A DNA stretch of 64,000 bases from Glycomyces niveus (GCF_017592475.1 NZ_JAGFNP010000002.1:209125-273124); one strand, 5' to 3'; positions 16,079-25,794 are shown, numbered from the stretch's first letter. Translations and numbers: made by a program. Notes: generated by a model not told the origin, from the sequence alone.

Positions 16079-18805
16079 ATGTCCAATGTCAGCCGCCGCC
16101 GCCTCATCCAAGCCGCCGGCGTTGCCGCCGTAGCCACCGCCGCACCCGTCACCGGCGGAACCCAGGCGCAGGCCGCGATCGCCCCCGCCAGGCCCGACTT
16201 CGGGGCCGCCGCACACGAATTCCCGCTCGGCCAGGTCACCCTGAACGCCGGACGCTGGCTCGAGAACCAGAACCGCACCCTCGCCTACCTGCGCTTCGTC
16301 GACGTCAACCGCCTGCTCTACAACTTCCGCGCCACCCACAAGCTGTCCACGGCGGGCGCGGCCCCGAACGGCGGCTGGGACGCCCCCGACTTCCCCTTCC
16401 GCACCCACATGCAGGGCCACTTCCTCACCGCTTGGGCCCAAGCGTGGGCCGTCCTCGGCGACACGACCTGCCGCGACAAGGCGAACACCATGGTCGCCGA
16501 ACTCGCCAAGTGCCAGGCCAACAACGCCGCCGCCGGATTCGCCGCCGGGTACCTCAGCGGGTTCCCCGAATCCAACTTCGACGCCCTCGAGAACGGCACC
16601 AAGGGCGACGTCCTCTACTACTGCCTCCACAAGACCCTCGCCGGCCTCCTCGACGTGTGGCGGCTCATGGGCTCCACCCAGGCCCGCGACGTGCTCCTCA
16701 GCTTCGCCGCATGGGTCGACGCCCGCACCGCCCGGCTCTCGACCACCCAGATGCAGAACGTGCTGCGCGTCGAGTTCGGCGGCATGAACACCGTCTTCGC
16801 CGACCTCTACCAGCAGACGGGCACCGAGCGCTGGTTGACCGTCGCGAAGCGGTTCGACCACGCCGCGGTCTTCGACCCGCTCGCGAACAACCAGGACCAG
16901 CTCAACGGCCTGCACGCGAACACGCAGGTGCCCAAGATGATCGGGGCCGCCCGCGAGTACAAGGCCACCGGCACGACCCGCTACCGCGACATCGCCCGGA
17001 ACTTCTGGAACATCGTGGTCGGCGCCCACACGTACGTGATCGGCGGCAACAGCGAGGCCGAGCACTTCCGCGCCCCCAACGCCATCGCCCGGTACCTCGA
17101 CACCGACACGTGCGAGGGCTGCAACACCTACAACATGCTCCGCCTCACCCGCGAGCTGTGGCTCCTCGACCCGAACAACGCCGCCTACTTCGACTACTAC
17201 GAGCGGGCCCTGCTCAACCACCTCATCGGCTGGCAGAACCCCGCCGACGCGCACGGGCACATCACCTACTTCACGTCCTTGAACCCGGGCGGGCGCCGCG
17301 GCGTCGGCCCGGCCTGGGGCGGCGGCACCTGGAGCACCGACTACAACTCGTTCTGGTGCTGCCAGGGCACGGCCCTCGAGACGTTCACCAAGCTCATGGA
17401 CTCGGTGTACTTCAAAGCCGACACGACCCTCTACGTCAACCTTTACACGCCCTCGCGCCTGAACTGGACCGAGCGCGGCATCACCGTGGTGCAGTCCACG
17501 TCGTACCCGGTGAGCGACACGACGACCCTCACCGTGACCGGCACCGTCTCGGGCTCCTGGACGATGCGCCTGCGCATCCCTGCGTGGACCTCGGGTGCGG
17601 TGATCAGCGTCAACGGCCAGACCCAGAACATCACCGCGACCCCCGGCACCTACGCCGCCCTGACCCGCACGTGGGCCTCCGGCGACACGGTCACCGTGAA
17701 GCTCCCGATGAGCCTGAAGATGCAGGCGGCCAACGACGACGAGAACGTGGCGGCGGCGGTCTTCGGGCCCACGGTCCTGTCCGGCAACTACGGGAACACC
17801 GCGCTCGGCACCCTGCCCTCGCTCGACGTGGACTCGATCGAGCGGACCAGCACCACCTCCCTCGCGTTCACCGCCACCGCCGACGGCGCCCAGGTGAACC
17901 TCGGCCCGTTCTACGACGCCCACGGCCACAACTACACCGTCTACTGGAACGCCTCAGGGGACGGCTCGACCACGACCCCCGCGTTCAAGCTCTACAACGC
18001 GAACTCGAACCTCGTGCTCGGCGTGCAGGACATGTCAACGGCCGCAGGCGGACTCGCACTGCAGTGGAACGACACGAACACCGCCGACCACAAGTGGGAG
18101 CTCGTCGTCGACGGGTCGAACGTGAAGCTCCGCAACCGCAACTCCGGGCTCGTCCTCGGCGTCGAGGGCATGTCGACCACCGACAACGCCCGCGTCCTGC
18201 AATGGGGCGACAACGGCACCGCCGACCACCTGTGGGCGATCGTCGACAACGGCGACGGCCGGCACAAGGTCCGCAACGCCCACACCGGGAAGCTCCTGGC
18301 GATCCTCAACGCCTCGACCGCCGCCGGGGGCCAAGCCGTGCAGGACTCCGACAACGGGACCGCCGACAACCTCTGGCGCTTCGTGCCCGACGGGGCCCGC
18401 CGCATCCAGAACGTCAACAGCGGCATGGTCATCGGCGTCCAGAACATGTCGACCGCCAACGGCGGCCTCGCGGTCCAGTGGGGGAGCACCGGCACCGCCG
18501 ACCACTTCTGGACCGCGGTGCTTGACACCGGCGGCTACTTCAAGCTGCGCAACGGCAACAGCGGCAAGGTCCTCGGCGTGGAGAACGCCTCCACCGCCGC
18601 GGGCGCGCGCGTCATGCAGTGGGACGACAACGGCACCAACGACCACCGCTGGCGGCTGCGGTACGGCTCGAACGGGGCCTTCCGCATCCAATGCGCCAAC
18701 GGCGGCAAGGTCCTCGGCGTCCAGAACGCCTCGAAGACCCAAGGCGCCCAGATCATCACGTGGGACGACACGGGCGCCGCCGACCACCTCTGGAAGTTCG
18801 TCTAA
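16079..18805 (+). CDS. Secreted GH127 beta-L-arabinofuranosidase with two RICIN trefoils
   Basis: A 908-residue extracellular enzyme. A Tat-type signal (SRRRLIQAAGVAAVATAAP) is followed by the GH127 catalytic domain (about 45-630). The zinc/thiolate set is visible: Glu346 and Cys348 in CEGCNTYNM, and Cys427/Cys428 in FWCCQGT, matching E338, C340, C417 and C418 of HypBA1. Residues 632-908 carry six QxW-type repeats (LQWNDTNTADHKW to ITWDDTGAADHLW), that is, two ricin B trefoils. The substrate is expected to be beta-linked arabinofuranose of plant glycoproteins or pectin. CTGGAG precedes the ATG. The same frame is open far upstream, but that part overlaps the GH43 gene and is not used. Confidence 0.9.
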   Translation: MSNVSRRRLIQAAGVAAVATAAPVTGGTQAQAAIAPARPDFGAAAHEFPLGQVTLNAGRWLENQNRTLAYLRFVDVNRLLYNFRATHKLSTAGAAPNGGWDAPDFPFRTHMQGHFLTAWAQAWAVLGDTTCRDKANTMVAELAKCQANNAAAGFAAGYLSGFPESNFDALENGTKGDVLYYCLHKTLAGLLDVWRLMGSTQARDVLLSFAAWVDARTARLSTTQMQNVLRVEFGGMNTVFADLYQQTGTERWLTVAKRFDHAAVFDPLANNQDQLNGLHANTQVPKMIGAAREYKATGTTRYRDIARNFWNIVVGAHTYVIGGNSEAEHFRAPNAIARYLDTDTCEGCNTYNMLRLTRELWLLDPNNAAYFDYYERALLNHLIGWQNPADAHGHITYFTSLNPGGRRGVGPAWGGGTWSTDYNSFWCCQGTALETFTKLMDSVYFKADTTLYVNLYTPSRLNWTERGITVVQSTSYPVSDTTTLTVTGTVSGSWTMRLRIPAWTSGAVISVNGQTQNITATPGTYAALTRTWASGDTVTVKLPMSLKMQAANDDENVAAAVFGPTVLSGNYGNTALGTLPSLDVDSIERTSTTSLAFTATADGAQVNLGPFYDAHGHNYTVYWNASGDGSTTTPAFKLYNANSNLVLGVQDMSTAAGGLALQWNDTNTADHKWELVVDGSNVKLRNRNSGLVLGVEGMSTTDNARVLQWGDNGTADHLWAIVDNGDGRHKVRNAHTGKLLAILNASTAAGGQAVQDSDNGTADNLWRFVPDGARRIQNVNSGMVIGVQNMSTANGGLAVQWGSTGTADHFWTAVLDTGGYFKLRNGNSGKVLGVENASTAAGARVMQWDDNGTNDHRWRLRYGSNGAFRIQCANGGKVLGVQNASKTQGAQIITWDDTGAADHLWKFV

Positions 18806-20037
18806 CCGGCGTCCCGACTCGTCTGCGGCGCGCGGGCCGAACCCGGCTTGCGCGCCGCGGGCGAGCAGACCAGCGCGATCGCCACGAGCACGAGCACCAC
18901 GTAGAACGCGTTCCGCAGCCCCGCGCTCTCGCCCAGCAGGCCGATCAGCGGCGGGCCGATGAGGAACGCGCAGTAGCCCACGGTCGCCACCACCGCCACG
19001 TTCGCGGTCGCCTTCTCCGGGTCGTCCGCCGCGGCCGACATGCCCACCGGGAAGCCCAGCGACGCGCCGACGCCCCACAGGACCGTGCCGACGATGGCGA
19101 CCGGCGCGGTCGGGCCGATGATCACCAGCAGCAGGCCGACGAGCGCCAGCAGCGCCGAGCCGGCCAGCACGGGCACGCGCCCGAACCGGTCGAGGAACCA
19201 GCCGCCGCCCATGCGTCCCAGCGTCATCGCGGTCACGAACACGGCGAACACCGCCGCTCCGCCGGGGTTGGTGAGCCCGTACCCGTCGACCATCGCCAGG
19301 CCCAGCCAGTCGTTCGCGGTGCCCTCGGTGAACGCCATGCCGAGGATGATGAGGCCGATGAGCAGGACCCGCACGTCCGTCCAGGCCGCCAGGCGGGTGC
19401 GCCACCCGGCCTTCTCGCCCGGCTCGGCCTCGCGCGGCTCCTCGGCCGGCTGCAGGAACTTGACCACGTACACCGAGACGGACAGCACCGCGAGGCCCAC
19501 GACCGTGAGGTGCCAGCCCGCGGTGACGCCCAGCTGCTCGGTCAGCGCTCCCAGGCCCGCGCCGAGCATCGTGCCGACGCTGAAGCCCGCGTGGAACATC
19601 GGCATCAGCGTCCTGCCGATCCGCCGCTCGTTCGCCGCGCCGGAGAGGTTCATCGCCACGTCCAGCACCGAGTTGCCCGCCCCGAGCACCATCAGCGCCG
19701 CGAACAGCGCCCAGTAGGACGGCGCGAACCCGGCGATCAGGCCGATCGCGATCAGCCCGGCCGCCGTCAGTCCGAGGAACCACCGGATCGCGGCCGTCGC
19801 CCCCAGATGCGCCACCACGTGCCCCGAGGCGATCAGGCCGAGCATCGCCCCGGCCGAGAGCCCCAGGATGAGTACGCCCATCTCCTGCGTGGTCGCGCCC
19901 AGGAGGTCGCGCATGTTCGGGACTCGCGCGGCCCAGTTCGCGAACACGAACCCCGAGAGCGCGAACACCGCGAACACGGCGTTGCGCCAGGCCACGAGCG
20001 CGGGATCGGTGCGGGCGGGCAGGGCGGCGCGGGTCAC
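18802..20037 (-). CDS. MFS transporter
   Basis: A 411-residue membrane protein with 12 hydrophobic segments. It has the MFS loop between helices 2 and 3 in degenerate form (SGHVVAHLGATAAIRW) and a second copy, GRMGGGWFLDRFGRVPVL, at midpoint. A central polar loop (EEPREAEPGEKAGWRTR) separates the halves. It resembles the YbjJ/fucose-permease-like group; the substrate is unknown. Start codons are unclear: GTG at 20037 is used here, GTG at 20097 would add 20 residues. Its TAG stop (18802-18804, complement) overlaps the TAA of the convergent GH127 gene. Confidence 0.82.
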   Translation of the reverse strand: MTRAALPARTDPALVAWRNAVFAVFALSGFVFANWAARVPNMRDLLGATTQEMGVLILGLSAGAMLGLIASGHVVAHLGATAAIRWFLGLTAAGLIAIGLIAGFAPSYWALFAALMVLGAGNSVLDVAMNLSGAANERRIGRTLMPMFHAGFSVGTMLGAGLGALTEQLGVTAGWHLTVVGLAVLSVSVYVVKFLQPAEEPREAEPGEKAGWRTRLAAWTDVRVLLIGLIILGMAFTEGTANDWLGLAMVDGYGLTNPGGAAVFAVFVTAMTLGRMGGGWFLDRFGRVPVLAGSALLALVGLLLVIIGPTAPVAIVGTVLWGVGASLGFPVGMSAAADDPEKATANVAVVATVGYCAFLIGPPLIGLLGESAGLRNAFYVVLVLVAIALVCSPAARKPGSARAPQTSRDAG

Positions 20038-20134
20038 GGCGGTCCAATCGGGCGGCGGCGGAGCGGGCGCAGGACAGGCCCGGTCCCCAGCTTGCACCGG
20101 GGTGCGGCGTTCGACAAACGAATTCGACGGGTTG

Positions 20135-21541
20135 TCAGATACGACCTCTGGAGGACGGGTACGGCGTGAATCCGCTTCGGTGGTCGGTCACGTCCAGCGG
20201 GCGGCCGATCGCCGGGAACGCCCGCTGCGGGCAGCCCGAGCGGTCGCACACCTTGCAGCCCGGCCCGATCGGCGTCAAAGCGGCCGGGCTCGCCAGGTCC
20301 AGGCCGTCCCCGTAGACGAGCCGATGCGCATGGTGCAGGTCGCAGCCCAGGCCGATCGCGAACGTCTTCGCCGGCGTCCCGTACCCGCCGTACCGGCGCG
20401 TCACCGTCCGCGCCACCCACAGGTACGCCCGCCCGTCCGGCATCTGCGCCGACTGGGTGCGGATCTCCCCGGGATGCGCGAACGCCTCGTACACATTCCA
20501 CAGGGGACAGCTGCCGCCCACGCGCGAGAAGTGGAAGTCCGTGGCCGACTGCCGCTTCGAGATGTTCCCCGCCCGGTCCACCCGCACGAAGAAGAACGGC
20601 ACGCCCCGCGCCCCCGGCCGCTGCAGCGTGCTCAACCGGTGCGCCACCGTCTCCCAGCCCACCCGGAACCGCCGCTGCAGCAGGTCGATGTCGTACCGCA
20701 GCTCCTCGGCCGCGCCCCGGAACACCCCGTACGGCAGGATCAGCGCCCCCGCGAAGTAGTTCGCCAGCCCGATCCGCGCCAGCGACCGCGCCTCCGGCCC
20801 CGACAGGTCCGCCGCGGCCACCAAGGCGTCGATGAGGTCCGCGTGTCCGGCCAGCGCGAGGTGCGTCGCGAGCTGGAACGCGCGCTGGCCGGGGGAGAGC
20901 AGCGGCGAGACGCGCAGGACGCGGCCGTCGGGGTCGAAGCGGCGCTTGGCCTGCTCCTCGGGGGCGAGCGCGGCGACGGTGGTGCCGTGCCGGTCGGCGA
21001 GGAGCCGCGTGAGCTCGGCCGCGAGGTCGGAGGGGTCCAATTGCGCCGCAATGCCTTCAGCGGCCTGGTCGAGTTCGGCGACGTAGTTGCGCTTGGCGTA
21101 GAACAGGTCCCGCACCTCCTCGTACGCCGTGGGCGCGGCCCCGGCGTCCAGTTCGGCGCTCATGGCGGTGTTGCGCTCGACGGCGTGGCGGTAGCGGCGG
21201 TGCAGGTCGACGACGTAGCGCGCGAGTTCGGGCATGCCCTCGGCGAATTCGCGGGTCTGGCCGGGGGAGACCTGCTCGGCGTGGGCGGTGTCGGCGAGGG
21301 CGTCGCGCAGCTGGGCGTCGAGCCGGTCGCTCTCGGCCGCGGAGAAGCGCTGCACGTCCACGTCGAAGACCTCGGCGAGGCGCAGCAGCACCGGGCCGGT
21401 GAGGGGCCGCTGGTTCGACTCCATCTGGTTCACGTAGCTCGTGGAGATGCCCAGCGCGGTCGCGAGCGAGGCCTGGGTGAGGCCCTGCTCCTCGCGGAAC
21501 CGGCGCAGCCGCAGCCCGACCTTGGCGGTCTTCAACGCCAT
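20135..21541 (-). CDS. prpR: PrpR-type XRE regulator of the methylcitrate cycle
   Basis: A 468-residue regulator of the RamB/PrpR group. The N-terminal helix-turn-helix (10-65) is QASLATALGISTSYVNQMESNQRPL. A long middle domain (IrrE-like and ScfR) binds short-chain acyl-CoA in relatives. The C-terminus has Cys400, Cys429, Cys432 and Cys437 (GPGCKVCDRSGCPQRAFP), the ligand set of the 4Fe-4S cluster known from mycobacterial PrpR. It is divergent from prpDBC, which it should activate on propionyl-CoA or cholesterol/odd-chain growth, and probably represses itself. Confidence 0.92.
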   Translation of the reverse strand: MALKTAKVGLRLRRFREEQGLTQASLATALGISTSYVNQMESNQRPLTGPVLLRLAEVFDVDVQRFSAAESDRLDAQLRDALADTAHAEQVSPGQTREFAEGMPELARYVVDLHRRYRHAVERNTAMSAELDAGAAPTAYEEVRDLFYAKRNYVAELDQAAEGIAAQLDPSDLAAELTRLLADRHGTTVAALAPEEQAKRRFDPDGRVLRVSPLLSPGQRAFQLATHLALAGHADLIDALVAAADLSGPEARSLARIGLANYFAGALILPYGVFRGAAEELRYDIDLLQRRFRVGWETVAHRLSTLQRPGARGVPFFFVRVDRAGNISKRQSATDFHFSRVGGSCPLWNVYEAFAHPGEIRTQSAQMPDGRAYLWVARTVTRRYGGYGTPAKTFAIGLGCDLHHAHRLVYGDGLDLASPAALTPIGPGCKVCDRSGCPQRAFPAIGRPLDVTDHRSGFTPYPSSRGRI

Positions 21542-21551
21542 CGAGTGGTCC

Positions 21552-21646
21552 TTTCACAACATTCACAAAACAGCGCCGATATTTCCACAAGAAACCACAT
21601 GTTCAGTGCTTTCAACGGGATCGGCGGCTGTACATACTGTGAAGAT
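21552..21646. promoter_or_regulatory. Divergent prpR/prpD control region with repeated TTCACA
   Basis: TTTCACAA (21552-21559) and ATTCACAAA (21561-21569) are direct repeats near the prpR start. The inverted form ACTGTGAA lies at 21637-21644 near the prpD -10-like TACATA (21631-21636). These are candidate PrpR sites by position and repetition; they are not the TTTGCAAA core described for mycobacterial PrpR. Confidence 0.45.
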
Positions 21647-21666
21647 AACCCAGAAGGAGCCGCCGC

Positions 21667-23163
21667 ATGATCGAGCATCCCGTCCGCGCCCACGCCTCGC
21701 GCGAGGACCTGGCCCGCGAGGAGCAGTTGGCCTGGAAGATCGCGCAGGTCGCGATCGACCCCGTCCCGGTCGAGCCCGAGGTCGCCGAGATGATCGGCAA
21801 CCGGGTCATCGACAACGCCGCCGTCGCGGCCGCGTCGCTCGCCCGCCGCCCGGTGGCCAACGCCCGCGCCCAGGCCCTCGCGCACCCGTACGCGCCCGGC
21901 GCGGCCGTGTTCGGCGCCGAGGTGCGCTGCTCGCCCGAGTGGGCGGCGTGGGCGAACGGGGTCGCGGTGCGCGAGCTGGACTTCCACGACACGTTCCTCG
22001 CCGCCGACTACTCCCACCCCGGCGACAACATCCCGCCCGTCCTGGCCGTGGGCCAGCACCGGGGCCTGGACGGGGCGGCGCTGGTGCGCGGCATCGCGAC
22101 CGGCTACGAGGTGCAGATCGACCTGGCGCGCGGGATCTGCCTGCACGAGCACCGGATCGACCACATCGCCCACCTCGGCCCCTCGGCCGCGGCCGGCATC
22201 GGCACGCTCATGGGCCTCGACGCCGAGACGGTCTACCAGGCCGTCGGCCAGGCGCTGCACACCACCACGGCCACGAGGCAGTCCCGCAAGGGCGCGATCT
22301 CCTCCTGGAAGGCGTACGCGCCCGCGTTCGCGGGCAAGGCCGCGGTCGAAGCGGTCGACCGGGCCATGCGCGGCGAAGGCGCGCCCTCCCCGATCTGGGA
22401 GGGGGAGGACGGCGTCATCGCGCGCCTCCTCAGCGGACCGGACGCCCGCTACATCGTGCCGCTGCCCGCCCCCGGCGAGCCCAAGCGCGCCATCCTCGAC
22501 TCCTACACCAAGGAGTACTCGGCCGAGTACCAGAGCCAGGCGCTCATCGACCTCGCCCGGCGGCTGGCGCCGCGGATCGGCGACCTCTCGCGCATCGCCG
22601 AGGTCGTCATCCGCACCAGCCACCACACCCACAACGTGATCGGCACCGGTGCGAACGACCCGCAGAAGACCGATCCCGACGCGAGCCGCGAGACCCTCGA
22701 CCACTCCATCATGTACATCTTCGCGGTCGCCCTCGAGGACCGCGACTGGCACCACGAGCGGTCCTACACCCCCGAACGGGCGCACCGCGAATCGACCGTG
22801 GCCCTGTGGCGCAAGATCCGCACCCTCGAGGACAAGGAGTGGACCCGCCGCTACCACGACCCGGACCCGGACAAGCGCGCCTTCGGCGGCCACGTCACGG
22901 TGGTCTTCGACGACGGCACCACGATCGACGACGAGCTCGCCGTCGCCGAGGCCCACCCCCGCGGCGCCCGGCCCTTCGCCCGCGACCAGTACATCGCCAA
23001 GTTCCGCACGCTCGCCGACGGCGTGATCGAACCGTCCGAACAGGACCGGTTCCTCGACCTCGCCTGCCGCCTCGGCACGCTCGACGCCGCCGAAGTCCGG
23101 GCCCTCAACCTCGCCGCCCCTCCCGGCGCGCTCACCGCACCCCTGCAGGGAGGACTCTTCTGA
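21667..23163 (+). CDS. prpD: 2-methylcitrate dehydratase
   Basis: A 498-residue MmgE/PrpD-family enzyme. It dehydrates 2-methylcitrate in propionyl-CoA breakdown, giving 2-methylaconitate or directly hydratable product. Family marks are [36 protein letters not shown] (about 97-131), [19 protein letters not shown] and [35 protein letters not shown] precedes the ATG. First gene of the prpDBC operon; its TGA overlaps the ATG of prpB by 1 nt. Confidence 0.94.
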   Translation: MIEHPVRAHASREDLAREEQLAWKIAQVAIDPVPVEPEVAEMIGNRVIDNAAVAAASLARRPVANARAQALAHPYAPGAAVFGAEVRCSPEWAAWANGVAVRELDFHDTFLAADYSHPGDNIPPVLAVGQHRGLDGAALVRGIATGYEVQIDLARGICLHEHRIDHIAHLGPSAAAGIGTLMGLDAETVYQAVGQALHTTTATRQSRKGAISSWKAYAPAFAGKAAVEAVDRAMRGEGAPSPIWEGEDGVIARLLSGPDARYIVPLPAPGEPKRAILDSYTKEYSAEYQSQALIDLARRLAPRIGDLSRIAEVVIRTSHHTHNVIGTGANDPQKTDPDASRETLDHSIMYIFAVALEDRDWHHERSYTPERAHRESTVALWRKIRTLEDKEWTRRYHDPDPDKRAFGGHVTVVFDDGTTIDDELAVAEAHPRGARPFARDQYIAKFRTLADGVIEPSEQDRFLDLACRLGTLDAAEVRALNLAAPPGALTAPLQGGLF

Positions 23164-24068
23164 TGACGCAACGCATCTCACCGTCCCAGAAGCGCCGGGC
23201 GCTGCGCGCCGGCCTCGCCTCCGGCCGCCTCCAGCGCCTCCCGGGCGCGTTCTCGCCGCTCGTCGCCCGCGCCGTCGCCGACCGCGGCTTCGAAGGCGTC
23301 TACGTCTCCGGCGCCGCGCTCGCCGCCGACCTCGCCCTGCCCGACATCGGGCTCACCACCCTCACCGAGGTCGCCGGGCGCGGCGGCCAGATCGCCCGCG
23401 CCACCGACCTGCCCACCCTCATCGATGCCGACACCGGCTTCGGCGAGGCCGCCAACGTCGCCCGCACGATCACGGCGCTCGAAGACGCCGGACTCGCCGG
23501 CTGCCACCTCGAAGACCAGGTCAACCCCAAGCGCTGCGGCCACCTCGACGGCAAGGAGGTCGTGCCCGCCGCCGTCATGCTGCAGCGGGTGCGCGCCGCC
23601 GTCCAGACCCGCACCGACCCCGACTTCGTCATCTGCGCCCGCACCGACGCCCGCGCCGTCGAAGGCCTCGACGCGGCCATCGACCGCGCCAAAGCCTATG
23701 TGGACGCCGGGGCCGACATGGTCTTCCCCGAGGCCCTGCGCACCGAAGCCGAGTTCGCCGCCTTCCGCAAGGCGGTCGACGTCCCGCTGCTCGCCAACAT
23801 GACCGAGTTCGGCACCTCGCCCGCGCTCACCGCCCGGCAGCTCGAAGACCTCGGCTACAACCTCGTCATCTGGCCCGTCTCCAGCCTCCGCGCCGCCATG
23901 GGCGCCGTCGAGGACCTTTTCGACACCCTCGAGGCCGAAGGCACCCAGGCCTCCCATGTGGACGCGATGCAGACCCGCGCCCGCCTCTACGAACTCGTCG
24001 ACTACGCCTCCTACACGGCCTTCGACCAGCAGCTCTTCGACTTCAAGATCCCCGGGAGTGACGCATGA
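23163..24068 (+). CDS. prpB: 2-methylisocitrate lyase
   Basis: A 301-residue TIM-barrel lyase of the isocitrate lyase/PEP mutase superfamily. It splits 2-methylisocitrate into pyruvate and succinate. The catalytic loop KRCGH is at 123-127 with Cys125; Mg ligands lie in IDADTGFG (87-94) and CHLEDQV. NMTEFGTSP is the substrate loop near residue 215. The ATG overlaps the prpD stop (TGATG) and the stop overlaps the prpC start (ATGA), so translation of all three is linked. Confidence 0.95.
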   Translation: MTQRISPSQKRRALRAGLASGRLQRLPGAFSPLVARAVADRGFEGVYVSGAALAADLALPDIGLTTLTEVAGRGGQIARATDLPTLIDADTGFGEAANVARTITALEDAGLAGCHLEDQVNPKRCGHLDGKEVVPAAVMLQRVRAAVQTRTDPDFVICARTDARAVEGLDAAIDRAKAYVDAGADMVFPEALRTEAEFAAFRKAVDVPLLANMTEFGTSPALTARQLEDLGYNLVIWPVSSLRAAMGAVEDLFDTLEAEGTQASHVDAMQTRARLYELVDYASYTAFDQQLFDFKIPGSDA

Positions 24069-25183
24069 GCACCGACATCCGCAAGGGCCTTGCAGGCGTC
24101 GTCGCCGACACCACCGCCATCAGCGAAGTCGTCCCCGAGACGAACTCCCTCACCTACCGCGGCTACCCCGTTCAGGAACTCGCCCGCTCCTGCTCCTTCG
24201 AAGCCGTCGCCCACCTCATCTGGTACGGCGACCTGCCCGACGCCGCCGCACTCGCCCGCTTCACCGAACGCGCAGGCGCCCAACGCGAAGTCACCCGCTC
24301 CACCATCGCCGTCGTCGACCGCGTCCCCGACAACTGCCATCCGATGGACCTGCTGCGCACCGCCGTCTCCTGCCTCGGCGCCGAAGACCCCGCCGAGGAC
24401 GACAACAGCCCGGCCGCCAACCGCGCCAAGGCCGAAGCGATGTTCGCCAAACTCCCCACGGTCGTCGCCCACGACTTCCGCCGCCGCAAGGGCCTCGCCC
24501 GCATCGCCCCCGACCCGGCTCTCGGCTTCGCCGAGAACTTCTTCCACATGTGCTTCGGCACCGTCCCCGCACCCGAAGTGCTGCGCTGCTTCGAGATCTC
24601 GATGATCCTCTACGCCGAGCACAGCTTCAACGCCTCCACTTTCACCGCCCGCACCGTCGCCTCCACGCTTTCGGACATCTACTCGGCCGTCACCGCCGCC
24701 ATCGGCGCCCTCAAAGGCCCGCTCCACGGCGGCGCCAACGAGGCCGTCATGCGCATGATGCTCGAGATCGAGGACCCCGCGCTGGCCCGCAGCTGGCTCC
24801 TGGAGCGCTTGGCCGCCAAGGAGAAGGTGATGGGCTTCGGGCACCGCGTCTACAAGGACGCCGACTCGCGGGTGCCGACCATGAAGGCCGCGTTCATCGA
24901 CATGGCCGAGCTGACCGGCGGGCAGCGCTGGGTCGCGATGTACGAGGAGTTGGAGGCGGCCATGATGGAGGCCAAGGGCATCCACCCCAACCTCGACTTC
25001 CCGGCCGGGCCCGCCTACTTCCTGATGGGCTTCGACATCCCGATGTTCACGCCGCTGTTCGTCATGTCCCGCATCACCGGCTGGACCGCGCATGTCATCG
25101 AGCAGTTGGAGTCGAACGCGCTCATCCGGCCGCTGAGCGCCTACACCGGACCCGCCCAGCGCGCGATCCCGCTTGCGGCTTGA
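24065..25183 (+). CDS. prpC: 2-methylcitrate synthase
   Basis: A 372-residue citrate-synthase-fold enzyme condensing propionyl-CoA with oxaloacetate. Hallmarks are SLTYRGYPVQELARSCSFEAVAHLIWYGDLP (N-terminal), GPLHGGANEAVM with the catalytic His near residue 222, GFGHRVYKDADSR near 258, and an Asp in the GFDIPMFTPLF region. Length fits 2-methylcitrate synthases; the operon context, not the sequence alone, separates it from a plain citrate synthase. Last gene of prpDBC. Confidence 0.92.
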   Translation: MSTDIRKGLAGVVADTTAISEVVPETNSLTYRGYPVQELARSCSFEAVAHLIWYGDLPDAAALARFTERAGAQREVTRSTIAVVDRVPDNCHPMDLLRTAVSCLGAEDPAEDDNSPAANRAKAEAMFAKLPTVVAHDFRRRKGLARIAPDPALGFAENFFHMCFGTVPAPEVLRCFEISMILYAEHSFNASTFTARTVASTLSDIYSAVTAAIGALKGPLHGGANEAVMRMMLEIEDPALARSWLLERLAAKEKVMGFGHRVYKDADSRVPTMKAAFIDMAELTGGQRWVAMYEELEAAMMEAKGIHPNLDFPAGPAYFLMGFDIPMFTPLFVMSRITGWTAHVIEQLESNALIRPLSAYTGPAQRAIPLAA

Positions 25184-25185
25184 GC

Positions 25186-25222
25186 CGCATGGGGACGACG
25201 CATCATGTGCTGTCCCCATGCG
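25186..25222 (+). terminator. Hairpin after prpC that covers the next start codon
   Basis: CGCATGGGGAC (25186-25196) pairs perfectly with GTCCCCATGCG (25212-25222) around a 15-nt loop. It starts 3 bp after the prpC stop and includes the ATG (25218) of the following lipoprotein gene. It could end prp transcripts or hide that start codon in read-through RNA. Confidence 0.6.
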
Positions 25223-25770
25223 AGCGAACACCACATTGGCGCTGACGGCGCTGCTCGGCCTGGCCATGCTCGGGGCCTGCGCCCAAGCCGATCCGACCGA
25301 CGCGATCGAACGGCCGAGCGCGACCGAAACGCCGAGTGCATCTCCGGAACCGAGCGCGGAGACACCGACCGGCGAGGTCTACGTGCTCGACCTGGACACC
25401 TTCGAAGGCGACGACGGTCAGGAACTCAGCTTGCAGGGAGCCCGAGAAGCTGACGCTCTCGGAGTTCTCGAGCGCCTCCGACCTGCAGTGGGAGGCCTGG
25501 GGCGGCGCCTCGGCGCTGGCGACCGGACGCATCTTCGGGAACTTCTGCGCGTCCGACTGCGCCGGGGACGCCTACCTGGTCACGCTCGTGCTCTGCGAGA
25601 TCGAGGGCGACCACTACCGCAAGTTCGGGGTCTTCGGCGACTTCCCCGAGTTCGACGACGGGGAGTGGGCGTTCGGCGGACCGCTGTACGTCGGCGCCCA
25701 GGCGGTCCCCGACGGCGAATGGAGCAACAGCTGCGCGGAACCGCAGCCGGAGGACCTCACCGGTCAGTGA
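25218..25770 (+). pseudogene. Lipoprotein gene split by a one-base frameshift
   Basis: The first frame encodes a lipoprotein signal (residues 1-20, ending LGLAMLGAC with the lipobox Cys), an S/T/P/E-rich linker and GEVYVLDLDTFEGDDGQELSLQ. At 25436-25438 (GGG) the coding sense jumps one base: removing one G joins it cleanly to EPEKLTLSEFSSASDLQWEAWGGASALATGRIFGN and on to DGEWSNSCAEPQPEDLTGQ, stop at 25770. The joined product would be about 183 residues, an exported lipoprotein with four cysteines in its second half, of unknown function. Either a real pseudogene, a sequencing error, or less likely a recoding site. Confidence 0.7.
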
Positions 25771-25794
25771 CCGGGGCCGCCCGGTCCCGAGCGC

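Noticed and set aside
15926..17929. 667-residue minus-strand frame opposite the GH127 gene
   Set aside because: Val/Gly/Ala-rich shadow of a GC-biased gene, no domain, no ribosome site.
21552..21569. Rex-type (TGTGAA-N4-TTCACA) redox site at prpD
   Set aside because: The TTCACA units are in direct, not inverted, orientation at the required spacing; PrpR is the simpler owner.
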